From: Cinclus cinclus
Taxonomy: Eukaryota > Chordata > Aves > Passeriformes > Cinclidae
DNA: 64,000 bases
NCBI RefSeq assembly: GCF_963662255.1
Contig: NC_085047.1
Location: 47,709,006-47,773,005 of the forward strand
Reading direction: 5' to 3'
Part shown: piece by piece, positions 12,501 through 27,500 of the stretch
How the letters are laid out: the number at the start of each line of letters is the position of its first letter
Position numbering within the stretch: the first letter of the stretch is position 1
The notes under the pieces: generated by a model
Database searches by the model: none
What the model was told of the DNA's origin: nothing
Seen by the model: the letters and a program-made list of their open reading frames with translations, nothing else
Translations under genes and position numbers: made by a program

Positions 12501-15500
12501 TATCTTTGCATCTTGTCCACTGTACTAGGTGTCCTTTTGCAAATGAATGGAAATAATGCTTTTGAACTGCTTAATTTGGCAGAAATAACCAACCATAACA
12601 GTATAGCTTGTAGAGTAAAATTTTGTGCCTCCCTGTAATCTGCAGATCTATCAAACTTTTCCAACAGTTTGAGAACTGTTAGAACTGCAGTGGGTTGAGT
12701 TGTTGAGATTCTTAGTGGCTAAGCAACATTTCACGCCTAGCTGATGGTCATAACCAGCTCTGGTTTATTTGGTAACAGAAGTCCTAAGCTTTTGAAGATC
12801 GGTGCACTCTCTTCGATAATTAACTTTGTTCACCTTAGCTATGAACCTTAATATCAAAGTGCTTCTTTGCTGTTTTTGTAACTGAGTAAGTGCCTTTATA
12901 CTTCACTTGTCCCAGTTTCTTCGCTTTCACATGACTGACCTAATTAAAAAACAGACAGCTCAATAATTCTACCATAAGCTAGTAATAATGAAACTGTGGG
13001 AGTCCTTGAAGCCCTTTATCATTCAAATGCACAGTGGTTGCATGAATAAAGTGGATGACTAAGTATTACTTATAGAAGTAAGGGAGATTATTAGCAGTGG
13101 AAGACACATTTGAACTTGCTGAAAGGATGGCTTTTGTCTAGAGAAAGACCTACTCTCAGTAATAATTACACTAGGTCTTCATTTCATCCCAGCATTTGCT
13201 TCTTGTTCATGCTTTCAGTGAGTGAATAGCTTGCTATTGCTTGTTAATCCCTACAGGAATGCGGCTTTGGATATGGGGAGGATGCACAGTGCATGACGTG
13301 CAGGCCAAACAGATTCAAGGAAGACTGGGGCTTTCAGAAGTGCAAGCCTTGTCTGGATTGTGCATTGGTTAACCGCTTTCAGAAGGCCAACTGTTCTGCC
13401 ACCAGCAATGCACTATGTGGGGACTGTTTACCAGGGTAAGATCATTTCTGAAGATGAGACTTGAACAAATTCTAACCTAATTTACATTAGAATTGCTTGT
13501 TCATGTTTTCTGGATAAATGTTGGTACCCTTTGTGTATGCATGAAAGTCCTATGTTCTATTCTTAGCCTTACAGTATTATCTGAGCACATAATTTCTGAA
13601 TTGCTGTAGTCATTACCCACAAAAATGGTTTTATAATTACCTACATGGTCTGTGAGAGTAGAGCACCTGAGCAAAATACCTCAATCAATGTTACTGGTAA
13701 CTTAGTTCATTGTTTTAAAGAATTAAACATTTGGAAACATACACAGCTACCTTCTTCAAAAGTGATCACATTATTTGTTTGTATTTTTTTCCCCTCCTTA
13801 GGTTGATGCCTAATAATTCTCATGCACATATGTTCTTAGGTCAAAAGCAGTGGCTGTGGTTTACTGTCTGAAATTTCCTTCACCTTTCTTTAAAAATTCA
13901 TGAAGCATGATCCTGGCTGAGAATCATAAATTAATCTGAAGGAATTGTTTGCTGAAACTGCTTTTATAAATCAAGAGCAGTTCCTAGATTTTTGTCCTGT
14001 CATCCCAAACCTCTGTTGCTAATTTTATCTGTTTGTAGTATTAAATCTTAAGATCTCTAAAAGGCTGTTCTTTACATTGCTTCCAAGTTCCAATATTATA
14101 AACACCTGCCATGAATTTGTACATAGGTATTTTTGTTGCTTTTTGGAATTGGTAATTTAACTAATAGGAGTAGCGTACGAGAACTGATTTGCAATTGTAA
14201 CAGCCTTTGTATTTTCAGAGTATGTCTTCAGATATGCTTAACAGTTCATGCATTTGTTTAGTATCTATATTTCAGCTGAGTTTTTTTGTTTTTTAATACC
14301 AACTATCAAATACCTGAACACTGTTGAAGCTTCTGCCATTATTCCTTCTCAAGGCGGAGGAGAAATCTCTTCGTTTAAAAGCACTTAGTAAAGGCTTGTT
14401 AACTAATCTTAGCTTAAGTCGCTGTACAAGAAGATGCAGCCCCAGGCATTACAGATATTACTCACAACCACTTTTGATACTGCTTGCAGCTATGTGGTGA
14501 ATTGATTTATGCTCTTATGGCATATTAATATATATGTGTTGTAGGGCTTACTTGGTGTCAGCAGGGAGATGATTTTCTTCTTCTGTAAACAATATAAGCT
14601 GAATTTTTGAAGATGAGAAAGGAATAAAAAACAAGCCACAGTACGACATGAATTAAGGGTAAAGCTAAACCAGAGGACCTGGGAATGCTTCTCAGTATTC
14701 TGGTCTAGAATGCATCCTAGATAGGTGTGCTGAGTAAGTTTTAAAATGAGAGCTGCTTCCACAACCTGAGTTTTCTGGCAGCAAAGCTGGACATAGGAGG
14801 AGGGAGGGAGCCATGGCCATGACAAAGGTAGTCATGGGACATCTGGTCTGGATGTTTTGGGAAGCAGAGCGGTAGAACACATCACCACTCATGTCCTTCA
14901 GTTTAGTTGTTGCCCAAGCGAATGGAGGATACAGCTACCAAACCAAATAGTTTAGCTCATGTTTTACTTCTCAGCAGTATTACTTATTTCTGTTGTGTGG
15001 GTTTCCAACATGCCATTCTCTATTGTTCAGCTTCAAAACACTACAGTGAGCATGTCAGCTAAAATCAAATATTAACACATTTTGTTCAGAGTGAATGATC
15101 ACAGTGACCCCTTCAGTCTTGCAGCCTATGGATCTGTTTCTGTTCACATGGTTAAGGCATGAGTTTCTTGAGCAGTTGGAAAGCTGTTTGTTTTAGCTGA
15201 TAAAAGCTTCATACTTTAATGGCATTTGCAGTGCTAGGAATATAAGTAGTGTTAGTACGTTTTATTGAACGTGCCACTACCACTACGGAAAACAATTCAT
15301 GTACTCATCTTGAACAGGCCACTGCTGCTGATTCTTAGTACTAATGAATGGTTGAAAGACAGACAGACCTACTTGATTAGGAGCTGTAGGTAAGTTCTTT
15401 AGAGGATGTCATACATAAAAATTTGAAATACAGCATTCTGAAGTTCTGGTTTTTCCTTTGGTGCTACTCTTGTTCCCTGATTGGGAATGTAGGGTTTTGC

Positions 15501-18500
15501 CAGTCACTGTAGTCAGTACATTCTTCAAACATAAGCTCAGTAATAAAGCTCTTGAAGGGTAAAATGTCACTGATCTCCAGCCTGTTATATATATTTTGGA
15601 GGTAATAACTACCTTGTAATATATAGATCAATCACTTCACTTTTATTTTTTAGACACGTAATTAAGTTTGCATAAGGTAAGTTCTTAATGCATGTCATGT
15701 ATGTTGTGATCTGTGTGGAAAATGAGTTATTGATTTCTGTCTAAAAACTCCAGAACTGTTCGTTTCTTCTGGGAATACAAGACTGTAGTGACTATGCATT
15801 TGGACTAACAGATCTAGAAGTTTTCCTCAGTTTTAGATCTATCTTGTACTATTAATTAGTAGCTACTGTACTTTTGTTTACTTTTTTCCTTCTATTTCCT
15901 GATTGTTTGCATTGAGATACATATTGACAAAACTTGCAATTAGAGAAGATTTTGTTGAAACACCTGATTAGTTTAGTAAGTAGTAATAACTGGCTTTGAT
16001 TAACCATTTTTTCACATTCTTCTATCTTCTAGATTTTATAGGAAGACTAAGCTTGGAGGCTTTCAAGACATGGAATGTGTTCCTTGTGGTGATCCTCCTC
16101 CTCCCTATGAGCCTCACTGTAAGTGCTGGATTTCCTTTAGGTGTTGTCTCTTTTAACTTTAAAGCTTGGGGGAAAAAAATTACACTCATAGTTACAAACT
16201 CTTTTTAAAACTCATTTTCTAGTCCGTAAATTATTTTGTTTATACATTTTAGCAGGTCCAGTACTGTCCTTGAAAAGTTCCCACAAATAGCCAGACCCTT
16301 GAGGATAAACATTCCTGTCACACCACATGGTCAGGGAGTCTTGACTCCACTTCTAAATTAGTCTTATAATCTTTTAATTTCTGTGTTAATGCCGAAAGAA
16401 AGGTAATATTCCTAGACCTTCTGCCAACTGTCAGATAGGATAGTATATTTTCCTGACACCCAAAAAGGTATTTGTTGATAGCTTTAAAAATACCTTTTAT
16501 ACTAAGGTTACAGTGAGGGAGACCAATATGGATAATAACTTGATATTCCTATATACTGTTAAAAGGAAATAGATAATTTGTTTGTTGTTTTTTTTTTCCA
16601 ATGAGAGAATTAGAATCGCTTCCAAAGGAGAGTACCTCTTTATTCTGTAGCAGAAGCCTTGTAACCACTTCTTCTGAAACTGTTGGTAGTTACATCACGT
16701 TTTTTCTTCAATTAAAAGAATGAACTATTATTTTTGTATTTACTGCTGTCTATTTTATAAAATGAAAAATACATATGATTCAAGATAATTATGTGGAAAA
16801 TCTTGGGTTTACTTGTTTGTTTCTGTAACTGTGAAGTTATGTTTTTGGAGATTTTTCCCTCAGTTTAAACAGAAACATTTGTTTATAGAAAGAATAAATA
16901 GTTAGGTTCCTAAAATACTTTGTGCTGCTTTAGTAAATGCAGACTGTTTCTTATAAATACCCTTTTTTTGTTGTGTAAAATTAAAATAGAACCAAGAGTA
17001 TACTATTGTGCATTAAACCCATACTTTTCAATAGTTTTATGTTGTGTTAGCTTCAATGAAATCATTCGTCTTCTTCAGCATTTTGTATATTGCTTAGATA
17101 GTCTTTTTTCAAATAAACCAAACTTTCTTCTTTTCTTTCCATCCTAGTTTTAGTGCCTTTTGGGTAATAAACTTATAAAACCAGATTTTCAAACATTTTC
17201 CACATTTATAAAACCTTTTACGTTTAAGGATTGCAACATTCAAAGCCATTAATTCAGAGAACAAGTCAAATAAGTTCTAATGTTTGCAGCAGTAACTTAT
17301 GCCCATGTATAACATAAGCCTAGAAAGTAAATTCAGAAACGTTAAACTTTTCTTGTAGTCTAGATAATATCTTAGAGTGTTTAAAAAGAATGTTCTTCAT
17401 ATCAAACAGTGTTGGGTTTGATGCCAAGAATGAAATGCTGATCTCATCTTACTGAAATAAATCACTTAAATTCAATAAGTTGCAGAATTTATTTCTGGAC
17501 AGAGTATGAACACAGACAGGCCATTTCATACATACATGTATTTTAACTCCTTCAAGTGAGCAAATTCCATATTATCTCTTTATTCTGTTTTTGCTCCTTT
17601 TTTATCTGCAGAAACAGAAGTTAGTGAAATGCAAAGTGCAACAATGTTATTCTAATGCAGGCTCTCTAACTCATTAATTCATTTTATTTTTTTTTTCTCT
17701 TTTCTTGTTTGCTCCCTTCCAAGAAATTATGCTCTTCAAAAATGAATTTTGTTCTCTAGCATAATTGAAGACCGGGAAGAAGCAATTATCTCCCTTATCA
17801 TTTAGCTTTGACTGTAATTAGCAATTTGTGTGCTTCATATTTTTCAGAGTCACATACTATTTTGAAAAGGTGATGAAAGAACAGTTGCCAAGTCTTCTGA
17901 AATAACTCAGATTGTTTAGTTTATAGTGATTTGGCTTTTGTAATTGAGCCTAAAGCTTGGATCCTAAATTGACCCATTAGGAAGCTATTACTCATTTTAA
18001 GTGGACAACAGGCAACCCCGTGGAAAAGAGCATTTTGTCTGGCACAAGCTGCAGTGGGAAATTCAGATTAGAGACTTCTTTTTCCCTAGTCTCATGGCTG
18101 GCACAACACCTTTGGTTAAGTAACAGAAGTGGTAACAGCAAAGTTGTGAGAATTGGGAATTATATCTAGCTTTTACAGAAGCAATACTAAAAGGTTTGAA
18201 GTCATTAAAATGATTACTATTTGCATACTAACTGCCCATTAAAATCCTAAAAACCAGAAATCCTACCCTGAAGTATGATTGCCATATGTCACTGTGGTTT
18301 TCAGAAGGATTTTGTTCAGAATTTGTGTGTTGGTTCTTCAGGTTCTAGCAGCAGCTGCCTCAGTTTTGGAAAATATACATGCCTTCCTCAAGCAGCCTAG
18401 GAAGGTTTTCCTGAACAGTAGCTAAATGAACTGAAGTACCTTTCAGTTTTACTTAGCATCATATAGGGGGAAAGTAAAAAACATGATTCTGTAAGGATAC

Positions 18501-21500
18501 ATAAATAATGGTGTGTGGAACCTTTTCCATGTAATGCTGAAAATGTTAGTGGTCTATTTCAATAATGGATACATTTTTACAGTTAAGACTGCATTACTTG
18601 AAGCTAAATGGAGACAGACCATTAAGCTCTCAGTGATCAGAGGACTAGGTTCTGATTCTCTGCCTTTCTTATCCTCTCTCTTTCCACTGAAACAGAAAGT
18701 CAAATATTAGTGCAGCTAGCTTTTACGTTACAGATGAAAAGGAAAAGTTTAAATGTCCTGTTTCAATGAATTAATTGTCCTCCAAGGTGTGTGGCAATCT
18801 TTTGTTTGCTTAAGAACATTACCATAAGGGCACAAAGGCTCACAGCCCCCTACCTGGACTACATGTTAAAGCTGAGACATGGATCAAATTCTTTCTAGTA
18901 GCAGTTGATTATTACCCAGTTAGCTATAAATCTAAATACTTGCTTTTATCTCCTTTCTGTAGACATTTTAAAACAGATCTGGTTTAAATATTTACTCACG
19001 AAAAAATGAGTTTGTGAATTGCTAGAGGCAAAGTTGAAAGGATTCTATAATGAACAAGTAAAGAGAGTATTAGAGGCCAGGAGAATGGCTATCACCTTTA
19101 TGCAAACTTTAAAGGGGGACACAATGACTTATGTGTGTTTTTAAAATGTCAGAAAATTAAATACACAATGATATAGTTATATTTTAATTAGTTCAAGTAA
19201 ATAAACTGCAAATACCAATCTTATGTATAGGGTCAGCATCTAAACATTAGAAATGAAAGCATGTTTTTAAAATTGTGATTTATGCTCACTTTGTAAACTG
19301 AAGACTTTTTTTTTCTCATCTGAATGACAGAATATGAATTCTTTGTACTGGTAATTAGAGCAGAATTAGAACTTATCAAAGATGTAAATTCTGTAATAGA
19401 AGGTAATATACACTGTCCAAAAGTGTTGAAACAGTAATGTTGATATGGTTCAGTGATTCTTGTTTCTTAGTACCAAATTAGATGTGCAGAGTTCAGTCTG
19501 CTGTCTGCTCAGGCCACTGTTGTGCTTTCCCCATGGTTATGCTTAAACTGTTCCTGAAGCTGCTCAGTAAGATAGATTATGAATCTGTGTGTGATAGAAA
19601 AAGAATTAAAATAACTCCCTTCTTAAGGTTCTTTTTAAATCTCATGAGCTCGTTGACCTCAAAACACTTGTGGTGGCACAAGGTAAGGAGAGATGTGGGA
19701 ATGGTTCAGGTAATGAGCAGGTTTTCCGAAGATACCATTGCTTTCTTGGAACAACCATTATGTTTTCACCTAGTCTGTCTTAGCAAATAAACAAAAAACC
19801 CCCCATCATTAGAAACTATACTAATCTTCTTTCAGTCATAAGAAGATGGTAGATTAAAATCGAAGCAAGAGAATTGTTATGTCAGCTGCTCTTACAAGTG
19901 GTTCCTTTTGTATTGTTCAATTCGAAATGCAAAAAAGCTCCAGAGTCACAAGAATCCTTTAGTTTCTAGACAGGCTTTCTACTAAGCAGAAGGGCCTGTG
20001 ATGCGAAACTTTTTTGAGAGGTATTACAAAAATAGTTCCTAGAACTTCCTGTTCCTTTCTGTATCAATCTAAAATCAGTGGTGTTCCCCTTTTGTGTGTA
20101 AATTCAGTGTAGAATTTGGCTGTTCAAACAGTTAATTTGGAATAAGTTATGAGAATCAAGGAAATTAGAAAATTAGCACTTAGGCACAAGAGGAAATTTT
20201 ACAGCCAAATGGCCACCAAAAGAAGAGACTTGTCCTCTTTTTTTTTTTTTTTTTTTTTTTCTCCTCTAGTAACCACACTGCTACATTTATAAAAATGCTA
20301 ATTTTTTATACCTTGGAAAATTGCACAGGTGTCCAGCCAAATTAATTCTTTCTTCTCCAGGACTATTTCTGCTTGTCTTCATGGCATAGATCAAGGAGCA
20401 TGGGAAGCTGGGGGGTGTGACAGGATGGGGGAGGGATGCCATTCTGTGTGGAGCTTGGGAAACTAGCCTCTACATGTTCCAGGAAATAAGCACATTCTTT
20501 GCTTCAATGAAGCAGAAATGGTTTGTTGAATAAGTCACAGCAGTAGACATATCTGCAGTTTGATTGTAACATCATGTGCATTTGAAATAAACCGGCACTC
20601 AGGTCTAAAATTGCTACCTTTTTTCCCCGTGAACCATACTGACTTCAATTACAACGAATGTCTCAAACTAGAAAATAAACAGTTTTTTACTAAGATAAGG
20701 AATGAAAGTAGAGACTTGTTGAGAAAAAAAAAATACATAAAGAAGATCATTAAATGTTAAAACATTACATTTTCATGAGGCATCTATGTCTTACCTGCAG
20801 CTATGACCTAAGATTGATCACAAAACTTCCTTTAGAGTTTTCTTGTGTAGATTTTTTTTATTAGTTACTTTATGTATTGTTTACATTATTATTTTTTCTG
20901 AGAACTAAATGTAAGTGTTTTCTGGAGCTGAGTGTCACTCTTCGAATCTACAAGGTATGTTGTTTCACTAATGAAAAGTACTATTTAAGGGACGAAATCT
21001 GGTGTTAAAAGTAGATGGTGTAGGAGAAGTAGGATTTCATATAAATCTACTTATTTACATTTATCAGATTAGGATCTGTGACTTTGTAAACTTTCATGTG
21101 AGTGTAATGGGTATTGGGGGTATGCAAGGACTAAACATCAGAACAAAGACAGAAAGCTAGAAATTGCACTCTGCAAGGTTATAACTTACATTGTTTTGTT
21201 AGGGGGGAGCTGAAAGCTTGCTGGCTACTCGTGTATTCTGTAAAATACTTTCACTAGTGGTAAAACAAAAAAATAGTCCCACTGTCCCAGCTTTGCTGAA
21301 GCTTTTTTATATTATTGCATTAAACATAAATACAGCTTTTTAACTTGACAGTAATTTTTGGATAACATTCAATTCCACATTAGTTCCACTGTTTATACAG
21401 TGGAATTTTAATTTATTTGTGTCACTTTCTTCTTTTGGTTTACAGAATTTTGTGATTTTAAAGCTGTCAGATTCCAGATAATGTTTTTCCATCAATTAAG

Positions 21501-24500
21501 TTTTTCTCTAATTGTATTTGTTTGCTTGGTACAGTAAACTTTGTATTACTAACGCAAAGCAACCTTTGAAGGAAGACTGCTTACATGTACATGAGGCAAC
21601 TGGCATCTGAAAGTATATAGCAAGTGAAATTATTCTTAATTATTTGGTTATGTTCCAACATATATCTCCTTCTTATTTCAGTATTTGTTCTGATTTGAGG
21701 TTACCTAACAGCATCTCCCATAATCCTCTTTGCCATTTTGAACACTGTGATAGAAAGCAGCTGGAATATTGTATAAAACTTTCACAACATTCATAAGCAA
21801 TGACAGCTAATTTAAGTACAGATAATAGCATAATTACTTTATCAATATCAATACTGTTTTATTACAGAGACATTGACTTCCCATTAGTTCAAAAGCAAAA
21901 TGTAGACTTTTGTAAAAATGTGGAAGTCAGTCTGGTATTTTTCATATGTGAGCTGATGGTAGAGTAATTTCAGGAAGTCTGAAACAAATTCCAGAGGGTG
22001 TTTCAGAGAGATGAGAATTCCTGTTAATGTCTTAAAAAGTTTGATTACAATTTTTCATCATAGAGTTAACCTAGGAAACCTAAATGCTTTCAGTTCACTG
22101 TCCTTGATAATTGAGATTGGCTTCATGTATAATTTAGAGTCAAACAGCTCTTCTCTTACTGTTCTGAATTTACTTTATATGTTGGGCTCCTCTTCTAAAA
22201 AAAAGTTGCAGAAAGAGAGAGGGCATATTTTTCTTTATTTTAATAACAGAGGTATTACTACTAAAATTAGTTAAAATAGTTCTGAACTGTTACTTAATGG
22301 AGAGAAAATTCAAATTGCAATTTAATCATGTTCTAAAACTTCCCCAGCTTACTCTCATCAACTTTCCTTGCATGTACCTCTCATTTCTATGCCTATATGT
22401 ATGGAAGGACTTTGTTATGAGGCTTGTTACCACTACATATATATTATGGTTAGTAGACAGAAATGGACAGAGTATTTCCCTCATTCCTATCTACTATCCT
22501 GTCTACTCCTCTTCAAAAAAAAATTAAAAAATAAAACCAGGCCTAAACAAACCAAAAAACATCACAAGTTTTCCATAGAGGAGAATTCAGCTTATGAATT
22601 GAAATGACATTGCAAGGAGGTGCAACTCCCAAACCCAAGAGAATTTCTGTTAAGTAAGCCAGACACTACCAAGGAATCAAGATTTGGAAACTGAAGCTCT
22701 CAGGGCATCCAATCAGTTTAAACTGTTGAGCCCCTGCCCACTTCGTTGCACTATCCTTAAATGTTTTCTACCATTCTGCTTATTTTTTGCAGTGGGAAAA
22801 TTTTTTTATCAGAAAGATTTCTAATCCCATCTATTACAGCCTAATTCTGCAAAACTGTAGGTGTGAGGGCTCTTCCAAGGAATTGATTCGCTTGGTAGTA
22901 ACTTCTGTAGAACAGAAGTGCTCAGTGTATCTTGTCTGCTTTATTATGAAAGTCCACAGTAATCTCAAGTAATGAGTGTTTGAAATTTCTTGATCTTCTT
23001 TGAAGCTCTTACAATGACAATATGCAGGGTCCTTATTTTGTGCCTGATACCTAAAGTCTAACTTGGATTTCTTTGCACAGTGAAATTTTATTTCACTAAG
23101 TGTGTTTCAAGTAGCCCAGTTCAAGCTGCAAACTGAGAGAACTAGGCTAGTAGTGAACGCTTTAAGGATATCTTAGTGTTGGTAACGTTAGCCCTGTCAA
23201 GTATCTAGAGGTATGTAGGGTGTAAATATCCAAATAGACCCAGGATTCTGACTCCAAAATTGCATCAACAACTGTCCTGCTTGGCAGCTACCTAACTCTG
23301 ACTCCAAAATTGCATCAACAACTGTCCTGCTTGGCAGCTACCTAACTGTGCAAACATTTAAAAGCCCAAGGGACCTACATTTCCTTTGGTCTCCAGGAGT
23401 ATTCCACTAAATCTGGGTCCAGGTGGCTTGGACACATTGCAGCTTTAGTTTAGGCCAAAAGGTTTGTGACTCACCTGTTTTGCCCCGACTGCCCCGGAAG
23501 GAAGAACACGTGCCTGGACTGGGCAGGATGCTCTGAACAGGTGTATACATGGAAAATACTGGTCCCTTTCTCTATCCCACCCGATCCAAGAGGTAATGGA
23601 ATTGGAATCTAAGGAGGCACCTCCGGATTTTTCTGTACCCTTCAGTGGTCATCCAAAGCCTTTTGCCACACTGAGCAGTTCGTGTGCAGCTGGCACTGAA
23701 GCCATCAGGATCTACGAGCTAAGTGCTCTGTTGCTCATCTCTGAAGTCTGTTCTATGGTACTTTCTGATGCCAAACTCAGCAAAGCAGGTTGGGATCATG
23801 TCTGGGAGTCCTTTCCTTGGTGACTTCTTTGAGTCCAGAATCCTTCCCTTGTTGTGCGTACTGACTGTGTGTTGGCTCCCTGTCTTTACTCTGGTTCTTG
23901 AATCACAAGAGTGCTCCTGTGTTCCCTGGATGGGTTCCCAGCACTGAGGATGGAGCCCAGCTGTTGCTGTGCCCGGGCCCATTTGTGATCCTGGTTTCAT
24001 GCCTTCTCAAATTAGCAAATTGCAGTACAGCTCAATGGCTCTAAGATTGCTTTTTGAGATAATTACACTGTTTATAATTTTTGCATTCTGACTGCAACCC
24101 AGTCGTGGTTAAATAATAGAGTCTAATTTACTACATACAGCTTTTCAAAATGAGGGGAAAAGCACATCTGCTGTGTTTCCTGTTTGGATATCCTGACAAA
24201 GGTATACCAGTAAGTCTTGTTTTCTTGAATAGAAATTGTTCAAACGGTCAAGAATTTGAGTTGTGTTTTTGAAGTAAAGTTCAGGCTATAAATTAGTGAA
24301 TTTCCATTTAAATTATTGTCTGACTAATCAACTCAACTCCATTCCCTACTTTCTGCTTTATGTGTGTAAAGTACAGGTGACTGGGTCAGACTTTCTTTTT
24401 CAATTATTCTGCTCTTTAATCTCAAATAATGGGCAATCCTCTGTTTTGGTTGTCACTACCTTTGTATTATCAGATGCATTGAGACTGACCAGCATATCAT

Positions 24501-27500
24501 AAAGGAGGTCTGTTGATAACGTCCAATGGAAACTTATAAAGCTGAATATGACACTGTAAAAGCTCTGCAAAGGTTTAATGCATTGCTTCATGCACTATTA
24601 CGAGCAATCCTCTACATCAGGGAATAAATCTACACAAAAGAAACACTAGAAGACATTCTGTTGTGTTAATTGGTGTGGGTTTAGCCCCTTTTAATTCAGA
24701 AATGTATTGTCTTCTTGTCTTTCCTTGGTTTTAATTTATTTACACTTCTGAAATGCAAATATTTTCTGTGTAAAAATACAAAATATCCTTGATATACAAG
24801 TAAACTTTTCTGTGAAGTATGCAAGACCACGGTATGGTTCAGTAACAGAGTTCGTAGTAGAAGTACAAAGCTAAACAAAATTTGGATTTTACTGTATTTA
24901 TCTTAGTAGTAAGATAAAGTAAGATGGTCCTTTCTTTCTGGAGGCTTTAGAGAACTTGCTTTGAATCCTCCTTTTCTGTGTGTCATTTTCCAAGCAAATG
25001 GTTAAACCTTTCCTTTAATTACCTGTGGTAATTATGTGTTTTCTCTTTTGACAAAACATGGTTTGCTATATTGATTTCACATAGATTTCCATAATTAGAG
25101 CTGTGAGATAGATTGTGATACATTCTTCTGGATCAAAATATACATAAAAAGTTCCCTACTGAAGAGTTTTTATATATGAAGGAATGCTGTAGCCCTTGCA
25201 ACAGAGGAAAAACACCAAATTGGAAAAGCCTAGTCCTTTCCTAGTCTTTTCCTGCTGTTATTTTGTGCAGACTTGTGAGGTAACACAAGTGGGATGCAGC
25301 CATAAGGTTTTCTCTTCCACAATTGGATGAGCTTGTGTCCCACACTGTGCTGACTGTCTCCCACAGACATTGCTGGAGTTATAAAAGGATTTCTTGCTCA
25401 CAGTCAAACATCTTCTGTCATTCTACATCACTCTCTTTAAGTTCTGAGTTAAGAACTGAGTTGGCTTTGTTGATTGAACACCTATCAGAGCACTTGGTGG
25501 TTAATATTGAGGACATAGATAATTTCTTTAATGCCTGCATCACACCAATTTCTGGATCTCTACAAGAATTTTCCTTCCTGCCAGTTTTGTATACTTTGGG
25601 GGAAACTGCTTTTTCCTTCCTTGCCATGGAAGGCTAGATTTCTGAGAACAGGGAATTTGCCTTCCATTGCTTTTAACTATTAGGCATTTGAAGCATGGTG
25701 AATGTTGCCAGTGGCCCATAGGTGCAACAGTTTTCTTTTTCGACTGCTAAAAATAATTTCAGAATTGTAAATTTAAGTGTTATTGTGAACTTTTTAAGAT
25801 GCATGATAAGAATAGAATTGTGGGTTTTTATCAGTTTGCTTTCCTAGGGGAACACAGTGTATCCATAGTGTTGTCATTTATCCCTTTTTAACCCTTTTCA
25901 CCATGACAAGTAATTTCTGTCTGTGCTGACAGAGTAACAGAAGTATCAGACAAAGAATTTTCAGATTTTACAAAAACAAATAATTCAGTAGTGAAGATAG
26001 AGCCACATTAGTGCACATACTGAGATGAGAAGGTTGTGGCATAAGCTCCTACCACATTTGTTGATGGCAGAAAATGTACAGAAAAGAAAATAATAGAAAA
26101 AAAATTATAATTTCTGGACCTTTTGAAGCTATCCATTTATTTTGATTGGGGGGAAAGAGAAAAATTTGAATACTAAAGTTTGAAACTTTCGGAAAATCAT
26201 CTACTCTAATATAAAATCTAGATTAGTATTAGCAATCCCTACTTAGTAAGGTGTCAGCAATATAAATATTAAATTATTTCAGAGTGAGCAGATATAATAT
26301 AAATATCTCCATAATACTGATGGAAATCATAGAATAAATTAGGAACAGAATCTTTTTTACACTACTTGTACATAATCTCTAGAAATGTAAAATATAAAAT
26401 ATATACTATATATGGTCATAATCCAGTAAAATTTAAAGTAGGTTAAGTTGATGTGATGTTTGACCAAGATGAACTGCACAGAGGCCTTGGCTGTCAAGTT
26501 TCAGCATGAGAATTGCACTAATTTTATGTACTCCATTTTTATCTACTAAAGCATGTATTAATGCATTTTAGAGAGAGCACATTATTCCACACTGTTCTTT
26601 GAAAATACATTCCTTGCTATAACATGATAGAAAGCATATATCTTAAAATGAAGTAGGAATGTTGACATGTGATTATTAAAATAAATTGAATCAAATTTAA
26701 TTTCTTTCATGAATTCACCTCACAAGCTCATGCAGCTGATCATAGGAGTTCACATGAGCAGTGCCCATCTGGGGCTCAAAAGGTTGGATCAGATCAGTTC
26801 ATGACAACATACAGGGCGTATTTTGTATCTTTGTTCTTACTCACAACTGGCAGGTCTCTCTGCTAATCCCAGTGAAAGCTGCAACTGAAAATGCAAAACT
26901 GGTTTTGAGCTTGCATATTCTTCCCCAGAGATGTCTGAAGCCTTGGAGATCTGTTTATTTTATCATTCCTGTTAAATTAGGGAATGAATTGTTGCATTAA
27001 GAGTGAAGTCAAGCAATGAATCCTCAAAGACTCACTGTAAAACCACGTTTTATATAGCAAAAGAAAACTAAGAATGACGAAAAATACCTAATTTTGCATG
27101 TTTTCATGTAATAAAAATTCACTGTAGACCTCACTTCATTACATTAAAAAAATCCTTATTATGGAATGATGCAGTCACTGTATTCACTTCCATCTTGTTC
27201 ATGTAAAATACAAACAAGCATTTTACAAGCATATTTAGTGTTGTTTCTTGACATTGTTAAGTACAGTTAGAACATTAAATTCTCAACTGCAAAGTATGAG
27301 AATTTCAATGTGTTTTTTTCAAAGCAGCTTACCATATTTCAGTTTCTAGTAGTAACTTGTGTAACCTTTCATCTTATGAGTCAATCCTATAATTAGTATC
27401 CTTCTTTGCCAGAGGCATGCTGCATGTTTGTTTTAGGTACAGAAAGTCTGCAAGAAATTTAACTTAATCATTACTTTTTAATGTAAGAGCTGGTTAGCTC

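Larger units (their letters stand above)
4233..13256 (+). other. TNFRSF19: Intron 3 of TNFRSF19 (9.0 kb)
   Basis: GT-AG intron inside CRD1. It holds a CR1 LINE fragment near 7.3-7.6 kb, a (TG)10 run at 7113-7132 and a poly-T run at 8250-8264. A stretch at about 8.7-9.4 kb is more G+C-rich than its surroundings but has no recognisable gene. The short ORFs in it lack supporting features. Confidence 0.9.

Noticed and set aside
15996..16208. 70-codon + strand frame over the CRD3 exon with a hydrophobic stretch
   Set aside because: Out of register with the conserved CRD3 reading frame and crosses both splice sites.
25323..25637. 104-codon + strand open frame in intron 5, with another on the minus strand
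   Set aside because: No splice sites in good position and no recognisable motif; length is not unusual given the number of frames screened.
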